In this document: piece by piece, positions 25,817 to 33,725 of the stretch | How the letters are laid out: each line of letters opens with the position of its first letter | Position numbering within the stretch: the first letter of the stretch is position 1 | Assembly: GCA_946187025.1 (NCBI GenBank) | Contig: CAMHPM010000001.1 | Span: 1-40,449, forward strand | Source of the DNA: an uncultured Prevotellaceae bacterium | GTDB lineage: Bacteria > Bacteroidota > Bacteroidia > Bacteroidales > Bacteroidaceae | Direction: 5' to 3' | Length of the DNA stretch: 40,449 bases | The notes under the pieces: generated by a model | Told to the model about the DNA's origin: nothing | Seen by the model: only the letters and a program-made list of their open reading frames with translations | Databases searched by the model: none | Translations under genes and position numbers: made by a program

Positions 25817-25981
25817 TTATCTACGTGAAAAGCCCCCTTCCTCGTCCTTGTCATATCCCGACATCGAGGAACGGACGCCGCGTGTCGGTTCTTCGCTCGT
25901 CATGAGCACACTCTGGTGGACAATCATGGTTGCCATCACCGATGGCTTGGCATACTGTTGTTTCTTGATGTTCTGTTTCAT
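25817..25981 (-). CDS. 54-residue small protein at the head of the fimbrillin operon
   Basis: Starts ATG at 25979-25981 and stops TAA at 25817-25819, 14 bases before the fimbrillin-like gene. The sequence opens MKQNIKKQQYAKPSVMATMI, with the Lys-rich start and a KPS phrase, then QSVLMTSEEPTRG and a C-terminal GYDKDEEGGFSRR. Small ORFs of this layout (basic start, KPS/KPT, short hydrophobic middle, acidic glycine-rich end) recur in front of surface-protein operons in Prevotella and relatives, from memory. No signal peptide or domain is recognised. Its role is unknown; it is too short for usual gene finders but is well placed behind a promoter and before a strong ribosome-binding site. Confidence 0.6.
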   Translation of the reverse strand: MKQNIKKQQYAKPSVMATMIVHQSVLMTSEEPTRGVRSSMSGYDKDEEGGFSRR

Positions 25982-26120
25982 AATGTTGCTATTTTTTTTG
26001 TGTGATTATTTTATAATGAGCACATGGCGCCGGCCTCACCTCCACCGTCACACCCCACCGGGGGATGCGCGCCGAGCATACACCGACACATGCAGCAATC
26101 ATCGCCATTGCTGCCATAAA

Positions 26121-26145
26121 CGTCACATTCTGTGACGCAAAGGTA
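26121..26145 (-). promoter_or_regulatory. Fimbrillin operon promoter with overlapping palindrome
   Basis: On the minus strand TACCTTTG (26138-26145) matches the TAnnTTTG -7 box; a clear TTTG at the -33 distance was not found. Immediately downstream, CGTCACATTCTGTGACG at 26121-26137 is a perfect inverted repeat with 7-bp arms and a 3-base centre, placed across the expected start site. It could be an operator for a dimeric regulator or form a hairpin at the transcript 5' end. The leader to the small ORF is about 150 nt. Confidence 0.55.
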
Positions 26146-26380
26146 ACTATTTATAACGAAAAACATGTTTTTCAAAACAGAAAAAACGCACTTCCCCTTC
26201 GTTTTTTACTGACTTACACCCCTCCTTTTGCAGAATAACGCCGAAAACTTGTATGCCGACCACCGGGCACGCAGCGCAAGACTTCCCGTCGGCATCATGC
26301 TCCGTCCCCATCAGCTTCTTGCCAAAGCTTCCCCCCCCTCGTGCCCCTGTACGGTGGCATCGCATTGGCATTTTCTTGAT
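26146..26380. other. Divergent intergenic spacer, no gene recognised
   Basis: This lies between the leftward fimbrillin operon and the rightward pyrE unit. A 95-residue minus-strand frame spans it, but it begins inside the 22-bp array and has no coding character, so I do not call it. No known RNA or terminator was recognised. Confidence 0.45.
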
Positions 26381-26424
26381 GACTGCGCACTCTCGGCTCT
26401 GCGACCGCGCACTCGCAGAACGCC
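26381..26424. repeat. 22-bp tandem array D (2 units)
   Basis: Two 22-bp units start at 26381 and 26403: GACTGCGCACTCTC and GACCGCGCACTCGC followed by eight variable bases. The core matches GAGTGCGCACTCGC of arrays A and B. It lies in the divergent spacer upstream of pyrE. Confidence 0.65.
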
Positions 26425-26555
26425 ACGAAAACACATGTTGACAAATCAGCTATAATATACATTATATAATGTGTATCGCAATGTTAGTTTCATCGGCCGG
26501 TTTTGCATGGATGTGGGCTTTATTTAACGGCCTTTACTCAAAAAAGTATATAAAA

Positions 26556-26589
26556 TGTGGCCGTAATACAATAAAAATCTGTAACTTTG
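26556..26589 (+). promoter_or_regulatory. pyrE promoter
   Basis: TAACTTTG at 26582-26589 is a full -7 match; TGTGG at 26556-26560 is a weak -33 element 21 nt upstream. The transcript leader to the pyrE ATG at 26653 would be about 55-60 nt. Confidence 0.55.
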
Positions 26590-26652
26590 CCACATGGTTC
26601 AGGCATAAGAGCCTTTACCTGCAATTCAAGAACAAAAACAAAAGAAATACGT

Positions 26653-27288
26653 ATGTCAACTCTTCAGACTCTTTTTGCAGCTAAGCTGCTCGAGGTTAAA
26701 GCCATCAAGCTTCAACCCGCTAACCCCTTCACATGGGCATCGGGATGGAAATCTCCGTTTTACTGCGACAACCGCAAGACTCTGTCCTACCCCGCCCTGC
26801 GCAGTTTCGTCAAGACAGAACTCACTCGCCTCGTCATGGAAGAATTTCCCGAGGCAACAGCAGTGGCAGGCGTGGCAACCGGAGCCATAGCACAAGGAGC
26901 ACTGGTGGCCGACCAGCTGGGTATGCCCTTCGCCTATGTGCGCTCCAAACCCAAGGACCACGGAATGGGCAACCTCATCGAAGGCACCCTGCCCGAAGGC
27001 TCGAAAGTAGTGGTCGTAGAAGACCTCATATCCACTGGCGGCAGCAGCCTGAAAGCCGTAGAGGCACTGCGACAGGCAGGACTTGAGGTGGTGGGCATGG
27101 TGGCCAGCTACACCTACGGATTCCCGGTGGCAGAACAGGCATTCAAGGATGCAGGAGTGAGACTCGTCACCCTGACCAACTACGAAGCTGTGCTACAGGT
27201 GGCATTGCAGACTGGCTATATCTCGGCCGACCAGATACCGACTCTCAACGAGTGGCGCAGCAATCCGGCTGAGTGGAAGGGAAATTAA
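26653..27288 (+). CDS. pyrE: Orotate phosphoribosyltransferase
   Basis: A 211-residue enzyme converting orotate and PRPP to orotidine 5'-phosphate in pyrimidine synthesis. The PRPP-binding motif VVVVEDLISTGGSS is near residues 118-131, and KPKDHGMGN supplies the catalytic loop. I chose MSTLQTLFAAK at 26653 because the upstream in-frame extension runs into the promoter. The stop codon lies inside the start of an 11-bp tandem array, so the last residues (KGN) are encoded by repeat sequence. Confidence 0.95.
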   Translation: MSTLQTLFAAKLLEVKAIKLQPANPFTWASGWKSPFYCDNRKTLSYPALRSFVKTELTRLVMEEFPEATAVAGVATGAIAQGALVADQLGMPFAYVRSKPKDHGMGNLIEGTLPEGSKVVVVEDLISTGGSSLKAVEALRQAGLEVVGMVASYTYGFPVAEQAFKDAGVRLVTLTNYEAVLQVALQTGYISADQIPTLNEWRSNPAEWKGN

Positions 27289-27344
27289 AAGGGAGTAGAA
27301 GGGAAGTTAAAGGGAAGTTAAAGGGAAGTTAAAAGGAAGTTAAA
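27279..27344 (+). repeat. 11-bp tandem array overlapping the pyrE stop
   Basis: GGGAAGTTAAA units occupy 27301-27311, 27312-27322, 27323-27333 and 27334-27344, preceded by degenerate units beginning at 27279 inside the last pyrE codons. About 35 bases including a GGGAGTA variant nearly match the minus strand of the array at 10593-10647. Confidence 0.75.
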
Positions 27345-27525
27345 GGGGCGTTTCGGCGAGACATACTATCTGGGTCATGATTGCAAGACCCTGCGAGAGG
27401 TGACACCCGAAGCAAGCGGCACGACGGTGATATATCAGAACCTCATTTTGAGGCTCCTTTCGACAGAAGGCGATATGAACGTGACTAGCCTCAAGATATA
27501 CGACGAAATAGAAAACCCGATAACC

Positions 27526-28314
27526 ATGACAGCCATTAAGAGTTTGAATAAGACAGCATCTATTGCACTTGCCATTATTTGTGTATCGGCATCGATGATA
27601 GCATGCAATGGCACGGGTAGCGGAGAAAATGGGAATATAAGTCAGTTGGTAATCATCGACACACTGCCCGGGGTGCGTATCTACACACCGCAGTTCAGCA
27701 GTATCGACTTGCGGTGCGGCACCATGCCCGACACGTCGGAACGGAACGTGGTGTTCTGTGCCGAAGCAGCTTTCACTCATGCCCTGCTCGACACATTCAG
27801 CCACTCAAACATCGACGGCAACCACGTGAGCGGCGGACAATGGTATGAAGGCGCCACATGCATTGAGACCCCCGAGCGAGTGGGCAACACGGGCGGATTC
27901 GTGTGGTACGACGGACAGTATGAGTTTCTGCCCGACACAGCGTCGGCCGAGGCAGCACTACGCCGTGCAGCCGAGGCGGGTGGTATGGGGTTCTGCCAGG
28001 AATACATCATTCACGAAGGACGCTACCAATCCAACACACGCACCGAAAACCAGAAGTTCAACCGCGTGGAGATGTATCGTGTGCTGGCTCTCATAGACGA
28101 CACACTGCGCATCGTTGAAAACACAGAGCCCATGCACTTCTCCGACTTCGTGCCCCTGCTGCTGAAAGCCCGGGTGATGGAAGCACTGTATATGGACATG
28201 GGTGCCGGATGGAACCACTCGTGGTATCGCACCGCTGACGGCACCGTACACGAGATTCACCCCACCGACTTCAAGTCGCAGTATTGCACCAACTGGATAA
28301 CATTCTACGAATAA
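27526..28314 (+). CDS. Lipoprotein of unknown function, possibly phosphodiester-glycosidase-like
   Basis: 262 residues from MTAIKSLNK. A hydrophobic signal ends in SMIAC, a lipoprotein-type cleavage site, so it should sit on the cell envelope. The body contains VVFCAEAAFTHALLDTFSH, HSNIDGNHVSGGQWYEG and near the end ALYMDMGAGWNHSWYR. The spacing of an N-terminal A/G-rich strand, GG turn and late MDMGAG motif faintly resembles phosphodiester glycosidase (NAGPA/DUF2233) domains; this is inference only. The frame stays open upstream to about 27345, so a GTG start at 27400 is possible, but the signal peptide favours 27526. Confidence 0.7.
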   Translation: MTAIKSLNKTASIALAIICVSASMIACNGTGSGENGNISQLVIIDTLPGVRIYTPQFSSIDLRCGTMPDTSERNVVFCAEAAFTHALLDTFSHSNIDGNHVSGGQWYEGATCIETPERVGNTGGFVWYDGQYEFLPDTASAEAALRRAAEAGGMGFCQEYIIHEGRYQSNTRTENQKFNRVEMYRVLALIDDTLRIVENTEPMHFSDFVPLLLKARVMEALYMDMGAGWNHSWYRTADGTVHEIHPTDFKSQYCTNWITFYE

Positions 28315-28341
28315 TCAAAAGATAAGATAAGACAAGAAACA

Positions 28342-28812
28342 ATGAAGACTGAAAGCAACGTAAAGACAGTGATGGCACCGCAAGATGTGGTGTATGCACG
28401 GCTGTCGGACCTCACGAACGTGAGCAAAGTGCGCGAACGACTCGACGACCCTGACTTCCAGCAGCAGCTTAGCCAGCAGATGCCCGACGGACACAAGATT
28501 GACGAGATACGCGAGCGGCTCGACTCGATGCAGTTTGATGCCGACTCGGTGAGTATGAATGTGCCGCCGATTGGCAACGTAGCAATACGCATCATTGAGC
28601 GTGAACCCGAAAAGTGCATCAAGTTCGAATCGGTCAACTCGCCAATACACTTCTACCTGTGGATTCAACTACTGCCGCTCACCGACACATCGAGCAAGAT
28701 GCGACTCACGGTGGATGCCGACGTAAACCCATTCATGCGTATGATGGTAGAGAAACCGCTGAAAGACGGAGTGGAGAAACTGGCCGACATGCTGGCAAGC
28801 CTGCCATATTAA
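28342..28812 (+). CDS. SRPBCC-fold family protein
   Basis: 156 residues without signal peptide, so cytoplasmic. The pattern MAPQDVVYARLSDLTNVSKV, then a beta-rich middle with NVAIRIIEREPEKCIKFES and a C-terminal helix MMVEKPLKDGVEKLADML, fits the START/polyketide cyclase-like fold that binds hydrophobic ligands. The ligand is unknown. It follows the lipoprotein gene by 27 bases and is probably co-transcribed. Confidence 0.7.
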   Translation: MKTESNVKTVMAPQDVVYARLSDLTNVSKVRERLDDPDFQQQLSQQMPDGHKIDEIRERLDSMQFDADSVSMNVPPIGNVAIRIIEREPEKCIKFESVNSPIHFYLWIQLLPLTDTSSKMRLTVDADVNPFMRMMVEKPLKDGVEKLADMLASLPY

Positions 28813-28818
28813 GAAAAG

Positions 28819-28980
28819 GAGACCCTCTCTCCAGCCCTCACCCGTCATCCCCCTGCGGGGGATTGATGGGGGACAAATCGGTTCTTCTCCCCCTCGCACT
28901 CCCCCAGGGGAGAGGGGGAGGGAGACCATCCAAATGATTCTCCTCACATAAAGGGGGGAGATGTCCGAAGGACAGAGAGG
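28819..28980 (+). repeat. GC-rich stem-loop dispersed element, copy 3
   Basis: It contains CCAGCCCTCACCC, the hairpin ATCCCCC/GGGGGAT, the core CTCCCCCAGGGGAGAG, and a trailing ACCATCCAAATG. These phrases are the reverse complement of copy 1 in the same order. It separates the SRPBCC gene from argH. Confidence 0.6.
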
Positions 28981-29002
28981 ATTCATTATTAATTATTCAT
29001 TA
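28981..29002 (+). repeat. AT-rich leader element upstream of argH
   Basis: ATTCATTATTAATTATTCAT and two further bases end 8 bases before the argH ATG. It is the same core, in sense orientation, as before gcvH, apt and deoC. Confidence 0.65.
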
Positions 29003-29010
29003 GACCAAGA

Positions 29011-30345
29011 ATGAACAAGCTTTGGACAAAAAACGTAGAAATGACCGATGAAATCGAGCGTTTCACCGTAGGACACGACCGCGAAATGGACCTCTATCTC
29101 GCCCCTTACGACGTGCTTGGCTCGATGGCTCACATCACGATGTTGCAGAGCATCGGACTTCTTACCAAAGACGAACTCGACATCCTGCTCGCCGAACTGA
29201 AGCAGATATATGCCACAGCGGTGAGTGGAGAGTTTAAGATAGAAGACGGAGTTGAGGACGTGCACTCGCAAGTGGAGCTGATGCTCACACGGCGTCTGGG
29301 CGATGTAGGCAAGAAAATCCACTCAGGACGTTCACGGAACGACCAGGTATTGGTTGACCTGAAGCTCTACACACGCGACCAGTTGCACCAGATAGTACAA
29401 CTTACCGACGTGCTTTTCAGGCATCTCATTGCCAAGAGCGACGAGTGTAAAGACATCCTCATGCCGGGATATACCCACCTGCAGGTTGCCATGCCGTCAT
29501 CGTTTGGATTGTGGTTTGGGGCGTATGCTGAAAGCCTGGCCGATGACATGCAATACCTGCTGGCTGCATGGCGCATCACCAACCGCAACCCGCTGGGCTC
29601 GGCCGCAGGATATGGCAGTTCGTTCCCGCTCAACCGGCAGATGACTACTGACCTGTTGGGATTCGACTCGATGGACTACAACGTGGTTTATGCCCAGATG
29701 GGGCGTGGCAAGGTGGAGCGCAACGTGGCTTTTGCCATGGCTACCGTGGCCGGTACACTGGCCAAGCTGGCGTTCGATGCATGTATGTTCAACAGCCAGA
29801 ACTTTGCATTCGTGCGACTTCCCGACAACTGTACGACCGGTTCGAGCATCATGCCACACAAGAAAAATCCCGATGTATTTGAACTCACACGTGCAAAGTG
29901 CAACAAAATCCAGGCACTCCCACAGACGGTCATGATGATAATGAACAATCTGCCGTCGGGCTATTTCCGCGACTTGCAAATCATTAAGGAAGTGTTCCTG
30001 CCTGCATTCGACGAGCTGAAAGACTGTCTGCGCATGGCGGCATATATCATCGAGAAGATGAAAGTGAACGAGCATATACTCGACAACCACATATATGATA
30101 ACATGTTCAGTGTTGAGGAAGTAAACCGCCTTGCCGCTTCGGGTATGCCGTTCCGCGATGCTTACAAGAAGGTAGGGCTCGACATCGAAGCCGGCCGTTT
30201 CACCCCCGACCGCAACATACATCACACCCACGAAGGCAGCATAGGCAACCTGTGCAACGACCGCATAGTGGAACTGATGGAAAAGACCCTCAGTGAGTTT
30301 AACTTCAGCCGTGTTGACAATGCAATACAGACGCTCAGGCAATAG
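29011..30345 (+). CDS. argH: Argininosuccinate lyase
   Basis: 444 residues; splits argininosuccinate into arginine and fumarate in arginine synthesis. The fumarase/aspartase-superfamily signature GSSIMPHKKNP is at about residues 274-284, and SGRSRNDQV (about 105-113) and PGYTHLQVAMPSSFG are further active-site stretches. Length and start (MNKLWTKN) are normal. No other arginine genes are nearby. Its last 26 bases overlap the next gene in another frame. Confidence 0.95.
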   Translation: MNKLWTKNVEMTDEIERFTVGHDREMDLYLAPYDVLGSMAHITMLQSIGLLTKDELDILLAELKQIYATAVSGEFKIEDGVEDVHSQVELMLTRRLGDVGKKIHSGRSRNDQVLVDLKLYTRDQLHQIVQLTDVLFRHLIAKSDECKDILMPGYTHLQVAMPSSFGLWFGAYAESLADDMQYLLAAWRITNRNPLGSAAGYGSSFPLNRQMTTDLLGFDSMDYNVVYAQMGRGKVERNVAFAMATVAGTLAKLAFDACMFNSQNFAFVRLPDNCTTGSSIMPHKKNPDVFELTRAKCNKIQALPQTVMMIMNNLPSGYFRDLQIIKEVFLPAFDELKDCLRMAAYIIEKMKVNEHILDNHIYDNMFSVEEVNRLAASGMPFRDAYKKVGLDIEAGRFTPDRNIHHTHEGSIGNLCNDRIVELMEKTLSEFNFSRVDNAIQTLRQ

Positions 30346-31294
30346 CGGAGTGCAGCTGCCGGTGCTGAGTCTCGGCTTGTGGCACAACTTCGGAGGCATC
30401 GACAACTATGATGTCGCCCGCGACATGGTGGTCACCGCCTTCGACAGCGGCATCTGCCATTTCGACCTTGCAAACAACTACGGTCCGCCGCCAGGAAGTG
30501 CCGAGACTAACTTCGGAAGAATCATGCGTGAAGACCTCGGCAGCCATCGCGACGAGATGTTCATAGCATCGAAGGCTGGGCACGACATGTGGCCGGGCGT
30601 ATATGGCACCGGGTCGTCGCGTAAGAATCTCATGGCTTCGTGCGACCAAAGCCTGCGGCGCACTGGTTTGGACTATTTCGATGTGTTTTATTCGCATCGG
30701 TACGACCCCTCAACACCTGTGGAGGAGACCATGCAGGCCCTCATCGACATCGTGCGCCAGGGTAAGGCCCTGTATGCCGGCATATCGAAATATCCAGCCG
30801 ATAAGCAGCAAGAAGCCTATAACATACTGCGCGAAGCACATGTGCCGTGCCTTTTGTCACAGTATCGTTGTTCGATGTTCGACCTCAAGTCACGCCGCGA
30901 AAACTTCGATGTGGCTGCCGACAACGGGTCAGGCATAATATGTTTTTCACCCCTGGCCCAAGGTTTGCTCACCGGAAAATACTCGAACGGCATACCGGCC
31001 GACAGCCGTGCAGCCAAGGAGAGCGGATTCCTAAAGGTGTCGCAAGTGACCGAAGAGCGCATCGAAACAGCGAAAAAGCTCGATGAAATGGCTAAAAACC
31101 GACATCAGACACTCGCACAGATGGCACTTGCATGGGTGCTTGCCGACCGGCGTGTGACGTCGGTCATCATCGGTACGTCGTCGGTGGCTCAGCTCTTGAG
31201 CAACATCAACACACTTCAAAACCTCGATTTCACCGATGAAGAACTTGTTTTGATAGATGATATAATAAAAAGTCCGACGCTTTCGTTTTCATAA
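30320..31294 (+). CDS. Aldo/keto reductase, YghZ/MgrA type
   Basis: A 324-residue NADPH-dependent reductase. I chose MQYRRSGNSGVQLP at 30320. The catalytic tetrad is visible: Asp and Tyr in FDLANNYGPPPGSAE, Lys in IASKAG and His in FYSHRYDP. PPPGSAE and GIICFSPLAQGLLTGKY are typical of the L-glyceraldehyde-3-phosphate reductase (YghZ) branch. The start lies within argH, so translation is probably coupled. The natural substrate is uncertain. Confidence 0.88.
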   Translation: MQYRRSGNSGVQLPVLSLGLWHNFGGIDNYDVARDMVVTAFDSGICHFDLANNYGPPPGSAETNFGRIMREDLGSHRDEMFIASKAGHDMWPGVYGTGSSRKNLMASCDQSLRRTGLDYFDVFYSHRYDPSTPVEETMQALIDIVRQGKALYAGISKYPADKQQEAYNILREAHVPCLLSQYRCSMFDLKSRRENFDVAADNGSGIICFSPLAQGLLTGKYSNGIPADSRAAKESGFLKVSQVTEERIETAKKLDEMAKNRHQTLAQMALAWVLADRRVTSVIIGTSSVAQLLSNINTLQNLDFTDEELVLIDDIIKSPTLSFS

Positions 31295-31336
31295 AAAAGT
31301 GAGGTATAAATCCAACATTAAACTACTACAATTTTC

Positions 31337-31876
31337 ATGAAAAGACCTGCATTGTTCATCCTACTATCTTTGCTGTTCACCGCTTGTTCCGACGAGGCGA
31401 CCAGCAGTTTCTCGACCAAATACCCCGTGAGGTTCTATTTCGAAGTGGCAAGCAGCACCGAGCTTTACAACGCGATGGGTAATCCCGGACAGTTTGTGAC
31501 GATACGTGGCATCAACGGCAAGATTCATATCGCCAACACCCTTGGCGGTACCGACTACCCGTTGTCGCAGATTGGTGCGCGCGAATTTGAATACGGCCTC
31601 GGAGGTCTCATCGTTGGTACCAGCTCCACACCCAACATACCGGGTGCCTTCGAATATGTGGCCTACGACCTTGCATGTCCGCGATGTGACCAGCAACGCT
31701 ATCGCCTCACCGTGAAAGACAATGGTACGGCCCTGTGTAATCATTGCGGCAACTCATACGATCTCAACAACTATGGGTGGATAATCACTACAAACAACAG
31801 CTCAGAGCAGCAGCGCGGACTCTACAGGTATCGCATCTCGTATAACGGCATGGCAATAAGCGTGAGCAACCGATAG
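31337..31876 (+). CDS. Lipoprotein with a four-cysteine Rieske-like domain
   Basis: 179 residues with a short signal peptide ending at LLFTAC, a lipoprotein cleavage site. The C-terminal half contains CPRC and, 18 residues later, CNHCG followed by YDL and a glycine turn. The order recalls a Rieske domain, but the two iron-ligand histidines are not in place (Cys-Pro-x-Cys and Cys-x-x-Cys instead), so it may bind zinc or form disulfides. The function is unknown; a periplasmic redox or structural role is only a guess. Confidence 0.65.
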   Translation: MKRPALFILLSLLFTACSDEATSSFSTKYPVRFYFEVASSTELYNAMGNPGQFVTIRGINGKIHIANTLGGTDYPLSQIGAREFEYGLGGLIVGTSSTPNIPGAFEYVAYDLACPRCDQQRYRLTVKDNGTALCNHCGNSYDLNNYGWIITTNNSSEQQRGLYRYRISYNGMAISVSNR

Positions 31877-31923
31877 CCAGGATTGACTGTAACCGGTGGA
31901 TAACCGTCTGAAAAAGATGTTAC

Positions 31924-31998
31924 AAAGACCTGAGCCCGATGCCGTAAAGGCAACGGACAATGGTTGTAAAGACCTGAACACAATGCCGTAAAGGCAAC
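31924..31998 (+). repeat. 44-bp direct duplication with stem-loops before the flippase gene
   Basis: AAAGACCTGA (31924-31933 and 31968-31977) and ATGCCGTAAAGGCAAC (31939-31954 and 31983-31998) are repeated with a 44-bp period. TGCC/GGCA around GTAAA forms a small hairpin in each copy. The second copy ends 17 bases before the flippase start codon. Confidence 0.65.
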
Positions 31999-32015
31999 AA
32001 ACGTATAGTTGAAAG

Positions 32016-33506
32016 ATGAAAGGAGATAAGACAGAAGGCGGCACCCAGCCGTCGCTCAAGCAGCGCACCGCCCGTGGTTTGGTGTGGGGCATGATGAACA
32101 GCGCCGTGACACAGGTGCTGAACGTCGTGTTCGGGGTTGTGCTCACATTCTTCCTTCATCCGGCCGATTATGGCATGATAGCCGTGCTGTCAATCTACTC
32201 GGCCATTGCCGCCTCGCTGCAGGACAGCGGTTTTGTGCAGGCACTCACCAACAAGCCCCATGCCACCCACCGCGACTACAACTCCGTCTTCTGGTTCAAT
32301 GTGCTTGTAAGTGCTGCAATATACGTCATTCTGTGGATATGTGCACCACTCATTGCCGCCTACAACCACGACCCGCGCCTTGTGTGGCTGTCGCGTTATG
32401 CATTCCTCGGCTTCTTTTTCGCCAGTTTCTCCATCACCCCACGGGCCATCCTGTTTAAGCAGATGAGGGTGCGCGAGCAGGCTATATGCAGTTTCGTGGC
32501 CATGATTTCGTCGGGATTGACAGGTGTAGCGATGGCCATGAGCGGCATGGCATTCTGGAGCATTGCCACCCAGAGCATCGTGTTTGTGAGCGTGATATCG
32601 GTCATGAGTTGGTATTTTGCCCGATGGCGCCCGTCGTTCCACATCAGTTTCCAACCCATACGTCAGATGTTTGCATTCAGCTGCAAGCTGCTCATCACAA
32701 ACATATTCCTCAATATCAACAAATTTGCATTCGAGAGCATACTCGGACACTTCTATCCGAAGCAGGATATAGGCTATTATTCGCAAGCCAACAAGTGGAA
32801 CCTGATGGGCAGCCAGACCATCAGCGGCATGGTCCAAAGCGTGGCACAACCCATGTTTGTGCAGGTTGGTTCCGACCTCGAACGCCAGCGCAGGGTGCTG
32901 CTCAAGATGTTGCAGTTCACTTCGTTCGTTGCCTTCCCGGCACTGTTCGGCCTCAGCCTCGTGTCGCACCAGGTGATAAGTATACTGCCCGAGCGGTGGA
33001 TGCCGGCCGCTCCGTTCCTGCAGATGCTGTGTATCGGCGGAGCATTCATCCCGCTTGCTACGCTCTATTCCAACTTCGTCATCAGTCGCGGAAAGTCGGC
33101 CACATACATGTGGAACACCATTGCACAGAGCCTGCTCATCCTGCTGAGCATCTATGTCGTACGACACTTCCAGCTGTCGCTCTTCGGCCTCTCTGGCATC
33201 TGGCTCATGATACTCTGCTGCATCGCCATCAACGTGGTATGGATAGCCGTATGGCACACTTTTGTGTGGACCGACATACGCCTCAGCGCACTCAGCGCCA
33301 TGCGTGCCGTCTTGCCGTTTGCAGCAGTGGCAGCAGTGGCGATGCTGATAACACACTATGCCACGGCATGTCTCGACAACCAGATACTGCTTCTTGCTTG
33401 TCGCATTCTGCTGGCGGCTGTCATCTATCTGGGCATCCTGCGCCTGATGCGAGCCGAGATACTCAACGAGTGCATAGGTTACCTGCGGCATCGCAAGACC
33501 GACTGA
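32016..33506 (+). CDS. Polysaccharide flippase (lipopolysaccharide biosynthesis protein, MOP superfamily)
   Basis: 496 residues, strongly hydrophobic with about 12-14 membrane spans, of the WzxC-like polysaccharide exporter group. The start SLKQRTARGLVWGMMNSAVTQ and the phrase HPADYGMIAVLSIYSAI are typical for the family, which flips undecaprenyl-linked repeat units across the inner membrane. FYPKQDIGYYSQANKWN is another conserved stretch. No glycosyltransferase or polymerase genes are adjacent, so it is not part of a visible capsule cluster. No promoter was seen close by; the 44-bp duplication lies in its leader. Confidence 0.88.
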   Translation: MKGDKTEGGTQPSLKQRTARGLVWGMMNSAVTQVLNVVFGVVLTFFLHPADYGMIAVLSIYSAIAASLQDSGFVQALTNKPHATHRDYNSVFWFNVLVSAAIYVILWICAPLIAAYNHDPRLVWLSRYAFLGFFFASFSITPRAILFKQMRVREQAICSFVAMISSGLTGVAMAMSGMAFWSIATQSIVFVSVISVMSWYFARWRPSFHISFQPIRQMFAFSCKLLITNIFLNINKFAFESILGHFYPKQDIGYYSQANKWNLMGSQTISGMVQSVAQPMFVQVGSDLERQRRVLLKMLQFTSFVAFPALFGLSLVSHQVISILPERWMPAAPFLQMLCIGGAFIPLATLYSNFVISRGKSATYMWNTIAQSLLILLSIYVVRHFQLSLFGLSGIWLMILCCIAINVVWIAVWHTFVWTDIRLSALSAMRAVLPFAAVAAVAMLITHYATACLDNQILLLACRILLAAVIYLGILRLMRAEILNECIGYLRHRKTD

Positions 33507-33536
33507 CGTCTGCTGCACAGGCTTTACCTTTTCGCC

Positions 33537-33624
33537 ACGAGTGCTGAGGAATTTCACCGCGAGTGCTGAGGAATTTCATCGAGGGTGCTGAGTAATTTTA
33601 CCGCGAGTGCTGAAGAATTCTTTA
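33537..33624. repeat. 22-bp tandem array E1 (4 units)
   Basis: Units start at 33537, 33559, 33581 and 33603, each with a GCGAGTGCTGAGGAATT-type core (variants ACGAGTGC, GAGGGTGC, GCTGAAGAATT). The last unit forms the start of the left arm of the inverted repeat at 33603-33638. Confidence 0.8.
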
Positions 33625-33725
33625 ATTTGTGGTGCAAATTATTAAATTTGTGACCAGAAATTATTAAATTTGTCGTTCAAATTATTTATTTTGCACCACA
33701 AATTAAAGAATTCTTCAGTACTCGC
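33603..33725. repeat. 36-bp inverted repeat joining two 22-bp arrays
   Basis: The left arm at 33603-33638 and right arm at 33690-33725 are complementary over 36 bp with one mismatch; they include GAAGAATTCTTTAATTTG and GTGGTGCAAA. The 51-base loop is AT-rich with repeated AAATTATTAAATTTG-like words. Arrays E1 and E2 flank it in opposite orientation, so the whole block is a large symmetric structure. Confidence 0.85.

Noticed and set aside
26147..26434. 95-residue cysteine-containing leftward frame
   Set aside because: It begins inside array D, runs into the fimbrillin promoter, and has no ribosome-binding site or known motif.
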